Shown here: in pieces, positions 56,312-64,000 of the stretch
How positions within the stretch are numbered: position 1 is the first letter of the stretch
Layout: each line of letters begins with the position of its first letter
Notes under the pieces: model-generated
Database searches by the model: none
Told to the model about the DNA's origin: nothing
What the model saw: only the letters and a program-made list of their open reading frames with translations
Assembly: GCA_965200825.1 (NCBI GenBank)
Contig: OZ241385.1
Span: forward strand, 992,001 to 1,056,000
Origin: Bin80 sp026709335
GTDB taxonomy: Bacteria > Bacteroidota > Rhodothermia > Rhodothermales > Bin80
Reading direction: 5' to 3'
DNA length: 64,000 bases
Position numbers and translations under genes: made by a program

Positions 56312-58078
56312 TTACAGCGTCAGTGAAAGGTCAACCAGCGATTTATCCGTAATAATATGGGACAGACCTCTGGGCCCCGACCACTCTGGAATACGATGAT
56401 CGCTGTGGAGTCGCATCCGTTGCATGTCTAAAGCGAAAAACACATCATCCAGCGAAGGGGTTGAATCCTTTAAGGCAGGCAACCTGGCCTTAGCTTCTGA
56501 AATAAATCTTTCACTCGTTGCCTCCTCGCCATAGTAGGCACTTTTCCACCAAGTTATGATGCGATCTTGCGACTCGTGAAGAGTAATATTATCTGGCAGG
56601 TAATCTTTCTTACTGAGATTAGAACTCTTGTTTGCGGGCATAAGATTCCAGAGATCATCGCATGGCCATGCCGCCCATGGAAGGCAGTGGTCAATGTGCA
56701 TATTATTGGAACGCAATTTTTTGCCGGTCCATACGCAATAAATCGATTGAGAATTTAATAACCTTAGAGCACGATTGCGTACTTCCGCCTGATTGCGTTC
56801 AGGTTCATATGGAAGCATCAACTGTCTTAATTGAGATTCCTCTATCTGTCTATTTTGGTTTTTCGCATACTGAAGGATTAGTCGGGTCCATTCCTCTACT
56901 AATGCAGGCTCAATCCAAATGCTATAACGTAGAAGTGCCCGCCAGAGATGAGCAGGAACGATCATTTCCCCGAACTCTGAAAAATAATTTTCGTTCAGTG
57001 TAATTGAGCTCCCGATTCGAAACTGCCACCTATTCACTCTAAAAATTGGGCTACCATCAGGATAATTAAGGTATCGCACTGGCATTTTTTCGATCGTAGC
57101 AGCGGCATCACGGAGTGCCTGTGTCAAATCTGTTGCGCGGTTCGAGTGTAATGATGCCCCCGGTCGGAGCGATCTGATTTCATATGGATTTGTGATGATT
57201 TTTTCAAGAGCAGCTTTGGCAAACCCGAGTCTATGGCCTCCAAAGTCATTAGTGCCACTTTGTGGCATATTTGCTTTCAGTAATGGCAGATAAAGCTGGA
57301 GCCAGGAAAGCGCCAGGGCCCCCATGGGAATTTTGACATGATCTGCTCCGTCTTCTCGTGCAAGGCCAGGAGAGATGCTGGCCACTCTGCTGAGAGAACG
57401 CAATAGCGCGAGCTTATAAGTTGATGACTTGTTGTCGAGCAAGACAATACGGCGAATTAATGGTAATGCACCTGTGCCGTCGTCAGGCAAACGAACAATA
57501 ATTTGATGCCACCTTACTTGAAGGCGTCCTAAATGGTCTTTGACATCTTCAAATGATTCTATATAAGCTCCATGCCTCTTCGCAAGATGTTCAATCTCAG
57601 ATTTAGAAACAGTATGCATGCCCCGCTCTTTCTCACAGGGTATTCGAAGGGAGAATGCGATGACTCCCCGAGGCTTGAGAAGTGATATCAATTTCCGGAA
57701 ACTCCGCCCCCGCTCTTTGCTGGGAACAAACATCCATACAGCATTGAGAAGAATCAAGTCAAATGACAAACCCGAACGACTGATCTTAAGATCGGGTAGC
57801 CGGTCGTCAACCAACTTGAAGGAAGATCCGGAATGGAATTGTTTTGCCTGCTTTCGCATGGAAGAAGATGGCTCCACGGCGATCACTTGATGTCCCTTTG
57901 ACGCGAGCCAAGCTGCATCCCTACAACTGCCTGCGCCGATATCTAAAATACTGGCTGGTTCTTCGGGAAGGTATGATTCAAACCAGGCATTAAGCCGTTC
58001 AGGTGCAATGGACTCATACATTGTAGCCTGCTGTGAGATAGCAGGTTTTATAAGTGTTGAGTCCTCGCTATTGATCAT
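56312..58078 (-). CDS. SAM methyltransferase-HNH endonuclease fusion
   Basis: A 588-residue two-domain protein. The N-terminal class I methyltransferase has motif I ILDIGAGSCRDAAWLASKG at residues 44-62 and FDLILLNAVWMFVPSKERG. A middle region has RLPDDGTGALPLIRRIVL and a helical part. The C-terminal HNH nuclease at residues ~447-496 has CVWTGKKL, IDHCLPW, WNLMP and a final Asn-Lys pair (NLSKKDYLP). I recall related fusions in scattered bacteria without an assigned role. Coupling of a methylase and a nuclease in one chain suggests restriction or anti-phage activity (inference). A dead AAA ATPase gene lies upstream in the opposite direction. Confidence 0.75.
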   Translation of the reverse strand: MINSEDSTLIKPAISQQATMYESIAPERLNAWFESYLPEEPASILDIGAGSCRDAAWLASKGHQVIAVEPSSSMRKQAKQFHSGSSFKLVDDRLPDLKISRSGLSFDLILLNAVWMFVPSKERGRSFRKLISLLKPRGVIAFSLRIPCEKERGMHTVSKSEIEHLAKRHGAYIESFEDVKDHLGRLQVRWHQIIVRLPDDGTGALPLIRRIVLLDNKSSTYKLALLRSLSRVASISPGLAREDGADHVKIPMGALALSWLQLYLPLLKANMPQSGTNDFGGHRLGFAKAALEKIITNPYEIRSLRPGASLHSNRATDLTQALRDAAATIEKMPVRYLNYPDGSPIFRVNRWQFRIGSSITLNENYFSEFGEMIVPAHLWRALLRYSIWIEPALVEEWTRLILQYAKNQNRQIEESQLRQLMLPYEPERNQAEVRNRALRLLNSQSIYCVWTGKKLRSNNMHIDHCLPWAAWPCDDLWNLMPANKSSNLSKKDYLPDNITLHESQDRIITWWKSAYYGEEATSERFISEAKARLPALKDSTPSLDDVFFALDMQRMRLHSDHRIPEWSGPRGLSHIITDKSLVDLSLTL

Positions 58079-58273
58079 ATATATTTCTGAGATAGTGTCA
58101 AGATCTGAGAGGTTTTCCCATTTTCTCTCTATGTTCTTTCAAGATCTAGACAGCTCTAAAAGATCATTAAACATCTAGCTCTGTACATGGTACCACAATG
58201 CGTTATTCTTGTTGATATTTCACAGAGCTCGCCAGGTCGATAACAGATTTGTCTGGAAGCAGAAACAAACATT

Positions 58274-58643
58274 ATGAAAATAATCATAAATGATTTGGGC
58301 GTACTAAAAAGGGCAGCCTTTGAATTGGGTGACCTGACCTTAATTTATGGACATAATAACACTGAAAAAACTTATGCGACTTATGCTCTTTTCGGTTTTT
58401 TCACAAAACTGGCAGAGATTCATAAGATCCAAAATTTCTGATCAGCAAATAAGAGAACTCGTTGATGATGGCACAACGCAGATTGATATTACAAAACACG
58501 CCCAAAAGGCAAAGAATATTCTTGCGCAGGATTGTCATAGATACACGCAAGAACTGCCTAAGATTTTCGCATCCAATTCAAAATATTTCAAAGAAATCCA
58601 ATTTCAAATAGAATTGGAGACAGATTTGAAATCAACCCCTTGA
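58274..58643 (+). pseudogene. AAA ATPase (OLD-like) N-terminal remnant
   Basis: From the ATG at 58274 the frame reads MKIIINDLGVLKRAAFELGD and LTLIYGHNNTEKTYATYAL, the start of an SMC/OLD-type ATPase with a degraded Walker A (GHNNTEKT instead of GxNxxGKT). The frame breaks near 58400, and the protein goes on in another frame as NWQRFIRSKISDQQIRELVD and ITKHAQKAKNIL, to a stop at 58643. The rest of the gene, including Walker B, is missing. It is clearly inactive. Confidence 0.6.
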
Positions 58644-58888
58644 AGTGTCAATACGAATCTAATGTCCAAACAAAAAGCATACTCAACACAGCATGTAGTG
58701 GATGCCTACGTTCCGAAGCATCGATCAACGGTTTTTGGCCTTGTGTTGGCCCCCAAATATCACTAAATCTATTTTCTCCATTCCGAGTGTACAGGTGTTT
58801 TATTGAGAACATGAAGCTCGGTTATCATGATTTGCAGGTTACTTCATGAGAGAGCAAGCTTTTCAGTAGCTAAACGCCTAGGTTAACA

Positions 58889-60070
58889 ATGGGGATAACA
58901 GAATCAAGTATAAAGCCAATCTATATGGATCATGCGGCGACTACGCCGCTGGATCCAGCGGTATTTGAGGCAATGTTGCCGTATCTCACGGAATGCTATG
59001 GAAATCCATCCTCAGTTCACTGCCTAGGCCGACAGGCACGAGGTGCGATTGAAGAAAGCCGGGGGCGAATTGCACAACATCTCAATACAAAACCTGAGCA
59101 TATTATTTTTACAAGTGGGGCTACGGAGGCCAATAATCTTGCACTTAACATCTTAGGTGCAGAAGAACATCTGATTACGTCAAATATTGAACATAAAGCA
59201 ATATTAGAACCAGCTAAAGGTCTGGAAGCTTCGGGGATTGGAGTTACCTTGCTGACGCCGGATTCAATACTTGGCACTTTGAATGGCACCCAGATTGCAG
59301 GGGCAATCAAGCCGGATACACGCCTTGTTTCAGTGATGTATGTGAATAATGAAACTGGTGCGAGTACACCTCTGAAAGAAATTTCCAGAACCTGCGATGA
59401 ACATAATGTTCTTCTTCATACGGATGCAGCACAGGCAGCAGCGTGGGTTCCTCTGGACACGGAAAGCCTTGATGTAGATATGATGTCCCTCTCAGCTCAT
59501 AAGTTCTATGGACCAAGGGGAATTGGTATTCTTTATGTAAGGGATACTGTGGTGCTGAGTCCTCAGATCCTTGGAGGTGCCCAGGAACGGGGACGTCGAG
59601 GGGGGACAGAGAATGTTGCAGCAGCAGTTGGGATGGCAACTGCAATGGATCTGATTGTGGAAGATCAAGATACACATGCGTGTCGCATATATTTGCTTCG
59701 ACAGGAATTGCAGGAGCAACTTCTTGTTGAGCTTGGGGATCAACTAATCGTAAATACTCCGCCCAGTTCAGCTCCGCATGTCCTTAATGTAGCATTCAAG
59801 CCTATGGATGATATTCCCCTAGATGGAGAAATGCTGCTTCTGAACCTAGACCTGGAAGGAATCTATACATCTGCCGGTTCAGCGTGTACCAGTGGAGCCA
59901 TCTCTCCAAGTCATGTACTACTAGGACTGGGGGTTCCGGAACATACCGCTCGCGCATCGCTTAGGCTGTCTCTCGGTCGTTCTACTACAAGGGAAGATAT
60001 TGCCAGAACCGTGGAATGTATCTGCAACGTTGTAAAAAGAATGCGCGGACAAAGGAGGAATGGAGAATAA
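58889..60070 (+). CDS. cysteine desulfurase, IscS/NifS family
   Basis: A 393-residue PLP enzyme that takes sulfur from cysteine for iron-sulfur clusters and tRNA thiolation. IYMDHAATTPLDPAVFEAM opens the fold, HTDAAQAAAW binds PLP, the Schiff-base Lys is in SLSAHKFYGPRGIG and the active-site Cys in SAGSACTSGAISPSHVLLG. This loop with SxACTSG is the class I (IscS/NifS) type. No iscU or iscR is visible. The start of the next gene overlaps its end by 11 bases. Confidence 0.92.
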   Translation: MGITESSIKPIYMDHAATTPLDPAVFEAMLPYLTECYGNPSSVHCLGRQARGAIEESRGRIAQHLNTKPEHIIFTSGATEANNLALNILGAEEHLITSNIEHKAILEPAKGLEASGIGVTLLTPDSILGTLNGTQIAGAIKPDTRLVSVMYVNNETGASTPLKEISRTCDEHNVLLHTDAAQAAAWVPLDTESLDVDMMSLSAHKFYGPRGIGILYVRDTVVLSPQILGGAQERGRRGGTENVAAAVGMATAMDLIVEDQDTHACRIYLLRQELQEQLLVELGDQLIVNTPPSSAPHVLNVAFKPMDDIPLDGEMLLLNLDLEGIYTSAGSACTSGAISPSHVLLGLGVPEHTARASLRLSLGRSTTREDIARTVECICNVVKRMRGQRRNGE

Positions 60071-60713
60071 AGCATTGATTGTATTTGCCCGCTCCCCCAA
60101 AGTAGGTCAAGTTAAATCAAGACTGACCAGCTTGATTTCCCCACGGGAGGCGGCAGAAATTTATCGCGCATTTCTCATAGACAGCTTAAAACAATACGAG
60201 TTTCTCGGTGTCGCCGTACGATTGTACATGTCAGTCAAAAAGCATCTTGATTTTCCTGTTTACGGTGCAACAATTTGGCAACAAGTTGGGAATGATCTTG
60301 GTGAGCGAATGAAGCATGCCTTCAGGGAATCAGCAGAGGCAGGATATGAACAGATCGTGATTATTGGAACAGATCATCCCACTCTACCCGATACCTTTAT
60401 TCAGGACGCATTTGATGCACTCTCTCATCGGCCCACCATGAGTATTGGTCCTACAGAGGACGGAGGATATTATCTTCTGGGAATGAATCCCCTCATTAAT
60501 GATCTATTTGATGGGATGGTTTACAGCCAGCCGGATGTGTATCGTTTAACTTTAGAACGTGCGTATCATTCAGGCGTCAATGTTGTTGAACTACCGAAGT
60601 GGTACGATGTGGATACCCCCGATGATTTGAAGAGATTGATGGCGGACGAGAGCTTGGTGCCACAAAATACATTGAAAGTCCTTCAGCAGTTGAGATCAAA
60701 ATACAAGTTGTAA
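60060..60713 (+). CDS. TIGR04282-family glycosyltransferase/nucleotidyltransferase-like protein (DUF2064)
   Basis: A 217-residue protein that opens ALIVFARSPKVGQVKSRL, the signature of the TIGR04282/DUF2064 family, a GT-A-like fold. IGTDHPTLPDTFIQDAFDAL and GPTEDGGYYLLGMN match its later conserved blocks, and WYDVDTPDDL its end. Members have been named for arsenosugar synthesis in some contexts, but no arsenic genes are here, so the substrate is open. It is translationally coupled to the cysteine desulfurase. Confidence 0.85.
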   Translation: MENKALIVFARSPKVGQVKSRLTSLISPREAAEIYRAFLIDSLKQYEFLGVAVRLYMSVKKHLDFPVYGATIWQQVGNDLGERMKHAFRESAEAGYEQIVIIGTDHPTLPDTFIQDAFDALSHRPTMSIGPTEDGGYYLLGMNPLINDLFDGMVYSQPDVYRLTLERAYHSGVNVVELPKWYDVDTPDDLKRLMADESLVPQNTLKVLQQLRSKYKL

Positions 60714-60789
60714 ATTCATAAAGAGAGCTTTGCTATCATTCGCTCTATGGTGTCAGTCCAATCCCATCCACAGAATTAACATTCGATAT

Positions 60790-61719
60790 TTGAGTAATCC
60801 AGATCAACAGATAGTCAAGGTTTTTGGTCCGGCCTCGTTATCTAACTTGGGGCCAGGCTTTGACACATTGGGGTTATGCCTCAAGGGAATTGGAGATGTA
60901 GTTGAAGCTAGCTTTTCTTCAAAGCAGGGCATTTCCATTACCTCTGATGCTGCGATCCCGCTTACTGCTTCAAAAAATACCGCAGGGCGTGCAGCACATC
61001 TCGTGATGACGAAAGCAGCTGATAAGCGGGGGATTCATTTGCATATCAAAAAAGGAATTCCTATAGGTTCTGGAATTGGCGGATCTGCCGCAAGTGCATC
61101 TGCAGGAGCCTGGGCAGTGAATCTTCTCTTGGGAGCGCCATTCAATAAGAGTGAACTGGCCTATGAAGTCCTTGAGGCCGAACGATTGGCAAGTGGGGGA
61201 GTACTTCATGGAGATAATGCTTTGCCGTCTCTGTTGGGTGGCCTCATACTCACCTCTCCTGTCAGTCCTCTCGACTATCGCCGCGTAAATCTTACCAGAA
61301 CTATGCATTTGGTTGTCGTATTGCCAAAACGTTCAATTCTTACTGCTGATGCCAGAACAATTTTACCCTCGGCTGTGCCAAGAATTGAAGCTATTCATAA
61401 TGCTAGTGATTTGGTGTTTATGCTGCATGCGCTGATGGTTGGTGACTGGGAAGTCACTGCTCCATACATGATGCGGGATCGAATTGTGGAGCCTGCACGG
61501 GCAAGTCTTGTCCCATGCTATAATGCAGTACGTGAAGCCGCATTGGATGCTGGAGCATATGCAGTCGCCCTAACTGGTTCGGGTCCAGCAATGTTTGCCA
61601 TTGCAAAAGATGAAAAATCAACATCAGAGATATGTGCTGCTATGGTAGAGGCAGCAGGAGAAGGGGCGAACGGTATTGTTACTCAGGCAGATATGCACGG
61701 TGCTCGCCTATGTACATAA
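60790..61719 (+). CDS. thrB: homoserine kinase
   Basis: A GHMP kinase that phosphorylates L-homoserine for threonine synthesis. VKVFGPASLSNLGPGFDTLG opens the domain and the ATP-binding loop is PIGSGIGGSAASASAGA. The late ALTGSGPAMFAI motif is also present. Relatives start just before VKVF, so I prefer the TTG at 60790, giving about 309 residues; the frame is open back to a TTG at 60730. The gene ends nine bases before the thrC start. Confidence 0.9.
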   Translation: MSNPDQQIVKVFGPASLSNLGPGFDTLGLCLKGIGDVVEASFSSKQGISITSDAAIPLTASKNTAGRAAHLVMTKAADKRGIHLHIKKGIPIGSGIGGSAASASAGAWAVNLLLGAPFNKSELAYEVLEAERLASGGVLHGDNALPSLLGGLILTSPVSPLDYRRVNLTRTMHLVVVLPKRSILTADARTILPSAVPRIEAIHNASDLVFMLHALMVGDWEVTAPYMMRDRIVEPARASLVPCYNAVREAALDAGAYAVALTGSGPAMFAIAKDEKSTSEICAAMVEAAGEGANGIVTQADMHGARLCT

Positions 61720-61723
61720 GTTA

Positions 61724-62974
61724 ATGCGATATGTAAGTACACGGAATAGCGACCAAACCGTTAATTTTTCAACGGCATTATTAAATGGACTCGCACCGGA
61801 TGGCGGGCTTTATGTACCACAAACACTTCCAAAATCAAAAACTGAGGCTTGGGAAGCGAGCATGGATTTTCCCGATATGGCAGCACGGATTCTCACACCG
61901 TGGCTGGCCACCCAAGTTTCAGGGGCAGTATTGAAGTTAATTTTGAAGAGGGCGCTGGACTTCCCGGTTCCGCTCGTCAAGGTTGGTGATGTATGGGTAT
62001 TGGAGCTTTTTCATGGTCCGACATTGTCCTTTAAGGATTTTGGTGCACGTACGATGTCTCGCCTCATGAATCATTTTGTCAAGGACGAGCCACTAACCAT
62101 ATTGGTTGCTACCTCGGGAGATACAGGAAGTGCTGTAGCTGACGGATTTGGCAATCTTCCGAATTTACGTGTTGCTGTGCTATACCCTAAAGGGCAGGTC
62201 AGTCCCACACAGGAAAAGCAGCTCATTGTACGCAGGAAGGGAGTGCGAGCATTCGCAGTTCAAGGGACCTTCGATGATTGCCAGTCTATGGTTAAAGAAC
62301 TTCTCGTCTCACCTGGGAAATTGAATCTCTCGGCAGCGAACTCAATCAACGTGGGTCGGCTTTTACCACAGATGCTCTACTATTATTGGGCTTTTGCAAA
62401 GGGCAAATGGCAATTTGCAGATGTATGTGTCCCTTGTGGCAATCTAGGCAATCTGACCGCTGGAGTAATCGCACATCTTTGTGGGCTGCCGGTCAGGAAA
62501 TTTATTGCCGCTCATAATTCAAATGATGGATTTCCGAGATTTTTGAGAGGGGATGAGACTCCATTCAAAGATTCTGTACGAACGTTGTCGAACGCAATGG
62601 ATGTCGGCCGGCCTAGTAACTTTGAGAGGCTTAAATTTTTATTGTCAGATGAGCGGTTACGATGCATGATCCAAGGACGTTCATGCTCTAATGAAGAAAC
62701 TTTGACGTCAATCAGGCGTGTTTACGAAGAAACCGGATATATTGCAGATCCTCATACCGCAGTTGCACTTGCCGCCGTCCGTGATAATCCGGATCCAGTG
62801 ATAGTTTTGTCTACTGCCCATCCAGCAAAATTTTCTGATATCGTCGAACAAGCACTTGGATTTGCTCCCGCATCCGTGCCGGCATTGATAAAACTGGATT
62901 CAATGCCCACCTGGGTTCAGTCCTTGCCCCCCACAGCCGACTCATTACGCTTGAATTTAGAATCCTGGGACTAA
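61724..62974 (+). CDS. thrC: threonine synthase
   Basis: About 416 residues from the ATG at 61724, which starts MRYVSTRNSDQTVNFSTAL as in other ThrC proteins; the frame extends upstream into thrB. The PLP Lys is in HGPTLSFKDFGARTMSR, the phosphate loop is ATSGDTGSAVADGF, and PCGNLGNLTAGVIA follows. It turns O-phosphohomoserine into threonine. Together with thrB it completes the end of the threonine pathway. Confidence 0.94.
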   Translation: MRYVSTRNSDQTVNFSTALLNGLAPDGGLYVPQTLPKSKTEAWEASMDFPDMAARILTPWLATQVSGAVLKLILKRALDFPVPLVKVGDVWVLELFHGPTLSFKDFGARTMSRLMNHFVKDEPLTILVATSGDTGSAVADGFGNLPNLRVAVLYPKGQVSPTQEKQLIVRRKGVRAFAVQGTFDDCQSMVKELLVSPGKLNLSAANSINVGRLLPQMLYYYWAFAKGKWQFADVCVPCGNLGNLTAGVIAHLCGLPVRKFIAAHNSNDGFPRFLRGDETPFKDSVRTLSNAMDVGRPSNFERLKFLLSDERLRCMIQGRSCSNEETLTSIRRVYEETGYIADPHTAVALAAVRDNPDPVIVLSTAHPAKFSDIVEQALGFAPASVPALIKLDSMPTWVQSLPPTADSLRLNLESWD

Positions 62975-62977
62975 TTC

Positions 62978-63682
62978 ATGATTCCATTTACTCCATCAGA
63001 TTGGCCTCAAAATGACTTAAGACAGGCGGCCGAGTTACTCTGGAAATGGCATCGTAATGCACGTAGTAACGTACCATCGAGGTCTGTTCAAAATGAGGCT
63101 CACAGGGTTTGTCAAAAATTCGACTTGCCTCTTCATCTAGTTGATTTACAATTGATGAAGCGCAATAGAGACGTCATCGATACAGTTCCCGACCTATTTG
63201 ATTATATGGATTCTCATGTAGGTTCCCATGCGCTTCTATTGGCAAAACTCGCAGGCTACAAAGCGAATTGGGCTGAAACTCCAGTCAAGGAGTTTGGGCG
63301 GGCAATCTTTCTTACAAGATCTATCTGTTTCCTGAAACAAGATCTTCAACAGGGTAAGCATTACATTCCGATAGATGTCATGAAAGCCCACGGGGTGTCA
63401 ATAGCAGATTTAATGAACAGAAGTCCATCACAAAATGTTCGTGCTGTTCTCTGGAAACAGATTGTTTGCGCACGAGATGCATATGCATCCTGTAAAACAT
63501 TGAACAGTGACTTGAACGGATGGTGTCAGCGGCGTTTTCGCCTCTACTGGACTGGCGGATTAGACCTATTGGCTCGTGTTGAATCTCGAAAATTTAATGT
63601 TTGGTCAAAACCACCGCGATTGTCGCTACTACGAAAAACACATGTATATTTGCAAGTATATTCAGGTAAAGTGAGGCGATGA
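62978..63682 (+). CDS. squalene/phytoene-synthase-like protein, divergent
   Basis: A 234-residue protein matching the second half of the squalene/phytoene synthase fold. GRAIFLTRSICFLKQDLQQGKHYIP lines up with the family's second Asp-rich helix and the RxYLP segment. After it come DVMKAHGVSIADLM and the C-terminal PPRLSLLRK. The first Asp-rich motif (DxxxD) is not visible and the second is reduced to FLKQD, so normal prenyl-transferase chemistry is doubtful. Similar short members act as assembly factors (the NDUFAF6 group). The gene overlaps purM by four bases and lies three bases after thrC. Confidence 0.6.
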   Translation: MIPFTPSDWPQNDLRQAAELLWKWHRNARSNVPSRSVQNEAHRVCQKFDLPLHLVDLQLMKRNRDVIDTVPDLFDYMDSHVGSHALLLAKLAGYKANWAETPVKEFGRAIFLTRSICFLKQDLQQGKHYIPIDVMKAHGVSIADLMNRSPSQNVRAVLWKQIVCARDAYASCKTLNSDLNGWCQRRFRLYWTGGLDLLARVESRKFNVWSKPPRLSLLRKTHVYLQVYSGKVRR

Positions 63683-64000
63683 CGACTTACAAAGAAGCAG
63701 GAGTTGATATCCATAGAGCCGATCAATCCTTCAGTAAACTCAAACCACTCATCAAATCCACTCACACTCCGGGAGTGGTTCAAGATGTAGGGGGATTTGG
63801 TGGTTTTTTTCAACTTGATCTTGCCAGATGGAAGCGCCCGGTGCTGGTTTCTTCAATAGATGGAGTGGGAACCAAGGTCAAAATTGCGGTACAGGCCGGG
63901 GTTCATAATACTATCGGAGAAGATTTGGTAAACCACTGCATTAATGATATAGCGGTCTGCGGAGCCGAACCGCTATACTTCCTTGATTATTTTGCAGCCG
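63679..64000 (+). CDS. purM: phosphoribosylformylglycinamidine cyclo-ligase (partial)
   Basis: The first 107 codons of AIR synthetase, cut by the window end. YKEAGVDIHRADQ opens the protein, the SIDGVGTKVKIA segment binds ATP, and GEDLVNHCINDIAVCGAEPLYFLDY is the family's most conserved block. The enzyme closes the imidazole ring in purine synthesis. The ATG overlaps the stop of the preceding gene (ATGA). Confidence 0.95.
   Translation, partial: MTTYKEAGVDIHRADQSFSKLKPLIKSTHTPGVVQDVGGFGGFFQLDLARWKRPVLVSSIDGVGTKVKIAVQAGVHNTIGEDLVNHCINDIAVCGAEPLYFLDYFAA

Noticed and set aside
58889..60070. DndA of a DNA phosphorothioation system
   Set aside because: It is an ordinary class I cysteine desulfurase and no dndBCDE-like genes are present.

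Overview
The window reads as chromosome from a bacterium of the Bacteroidota/Rhodothermota/Balneolota group. The evidence is a type IX secretion (Por) C-terminal sorting domain on a giant FN3 protein, a complete-looking menaquinone gene set, a BamA followed by two OmpH/Skp chaperones, a YbbR protein, DUF4342, weak Shine-Dalgarno signals and moderate GC. The lineage call is inference from gene content; no rRNA or tRNA gene was seen. Many decayed genes and IS elements suggest a lineage losing accessory DNA, for example a host-associated or low-population-size organism (inference).

Layout. 1-3.9 kb (minus): TPR protein, conserved secreted protein, acyl-CoA thioesterase and an RmlD-like reductase form one operon. 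3.9-4.3 kb: a short, transposase-less derivative of an IS110-type element fills the divergent promoter gap. 4.35-12.5 kb (plus): housekeeping block dxr, rseP, bamA, two skp/ompH, panB, surE. 12.5-13.8 kb (minus): PLP dehydratase and DUF4342. 14-16 kb: GT4 glycosyltransferase and a bacterial relative of the plant DUF579 glucuronoxylan methyltransferases. 16.1-20.6 kb: mobile-element graveyard with a dead IS110-type element, a gene remnant, an intact second IS110 transposase and a TnpB with several lesions. 20.8-26.7 kb: FN3/Calx-beta/Ig surface protein with a sorting signal, interrupted by a one-base expansion of a G tract and preceded by a decayed duplicate of its own 5' end. 26.9-28.6 kb: outer-membrane beta-barrel protein and two decayed DUF4143 ATPase tails.

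28.9-37.5 kb (plus): gatC, a YfhO-type membrane protein, two GT4 glycosyltransferases, UDP-GlcNAc 2-epimerase, YbbR and a membrane protein, mainly an envelope polysaccharide block. 37.5-49.1 kb: menaquinone genes menF, menD, menB, menA, menC and menE, split by an IS66 transposase and remnants of AbrB/PIN toxin-antitoxin genes. menE appears to have lost its original N-terminus. 49.5-50.2 kb: two small decayed genes, a short DUF5678-like protein and a retropepsin-like protease. 50.5-54.8 kb: a Tat-exported flavoprotein paired with a membrane-anchored five-heme-motif cytochrome/TPR protein. 54.8-58.1 kb (minus): murA and a methyltransferase-HNH nuclease fusion. 58.3 kb: remnant of an AAA ATPase. 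58.9-64 kb (plus): cysteine desulfurase, TIGR04282 transferase, thrB, thrC, a squalene/phytoene-synthase-like protein and the start of purM.

The most unusual items are the flavoprotein-multiheme cytochrome pair, the methyltransferase-HNH fusion next to a dead ATPase, the DUF579-like methyltransferase, the IS110 element with its short derivative sharing a conserved folded left end, and the G-tract switch in the secreted FN3 protein. I found no complete undescribed system that the sequence alone can prove.
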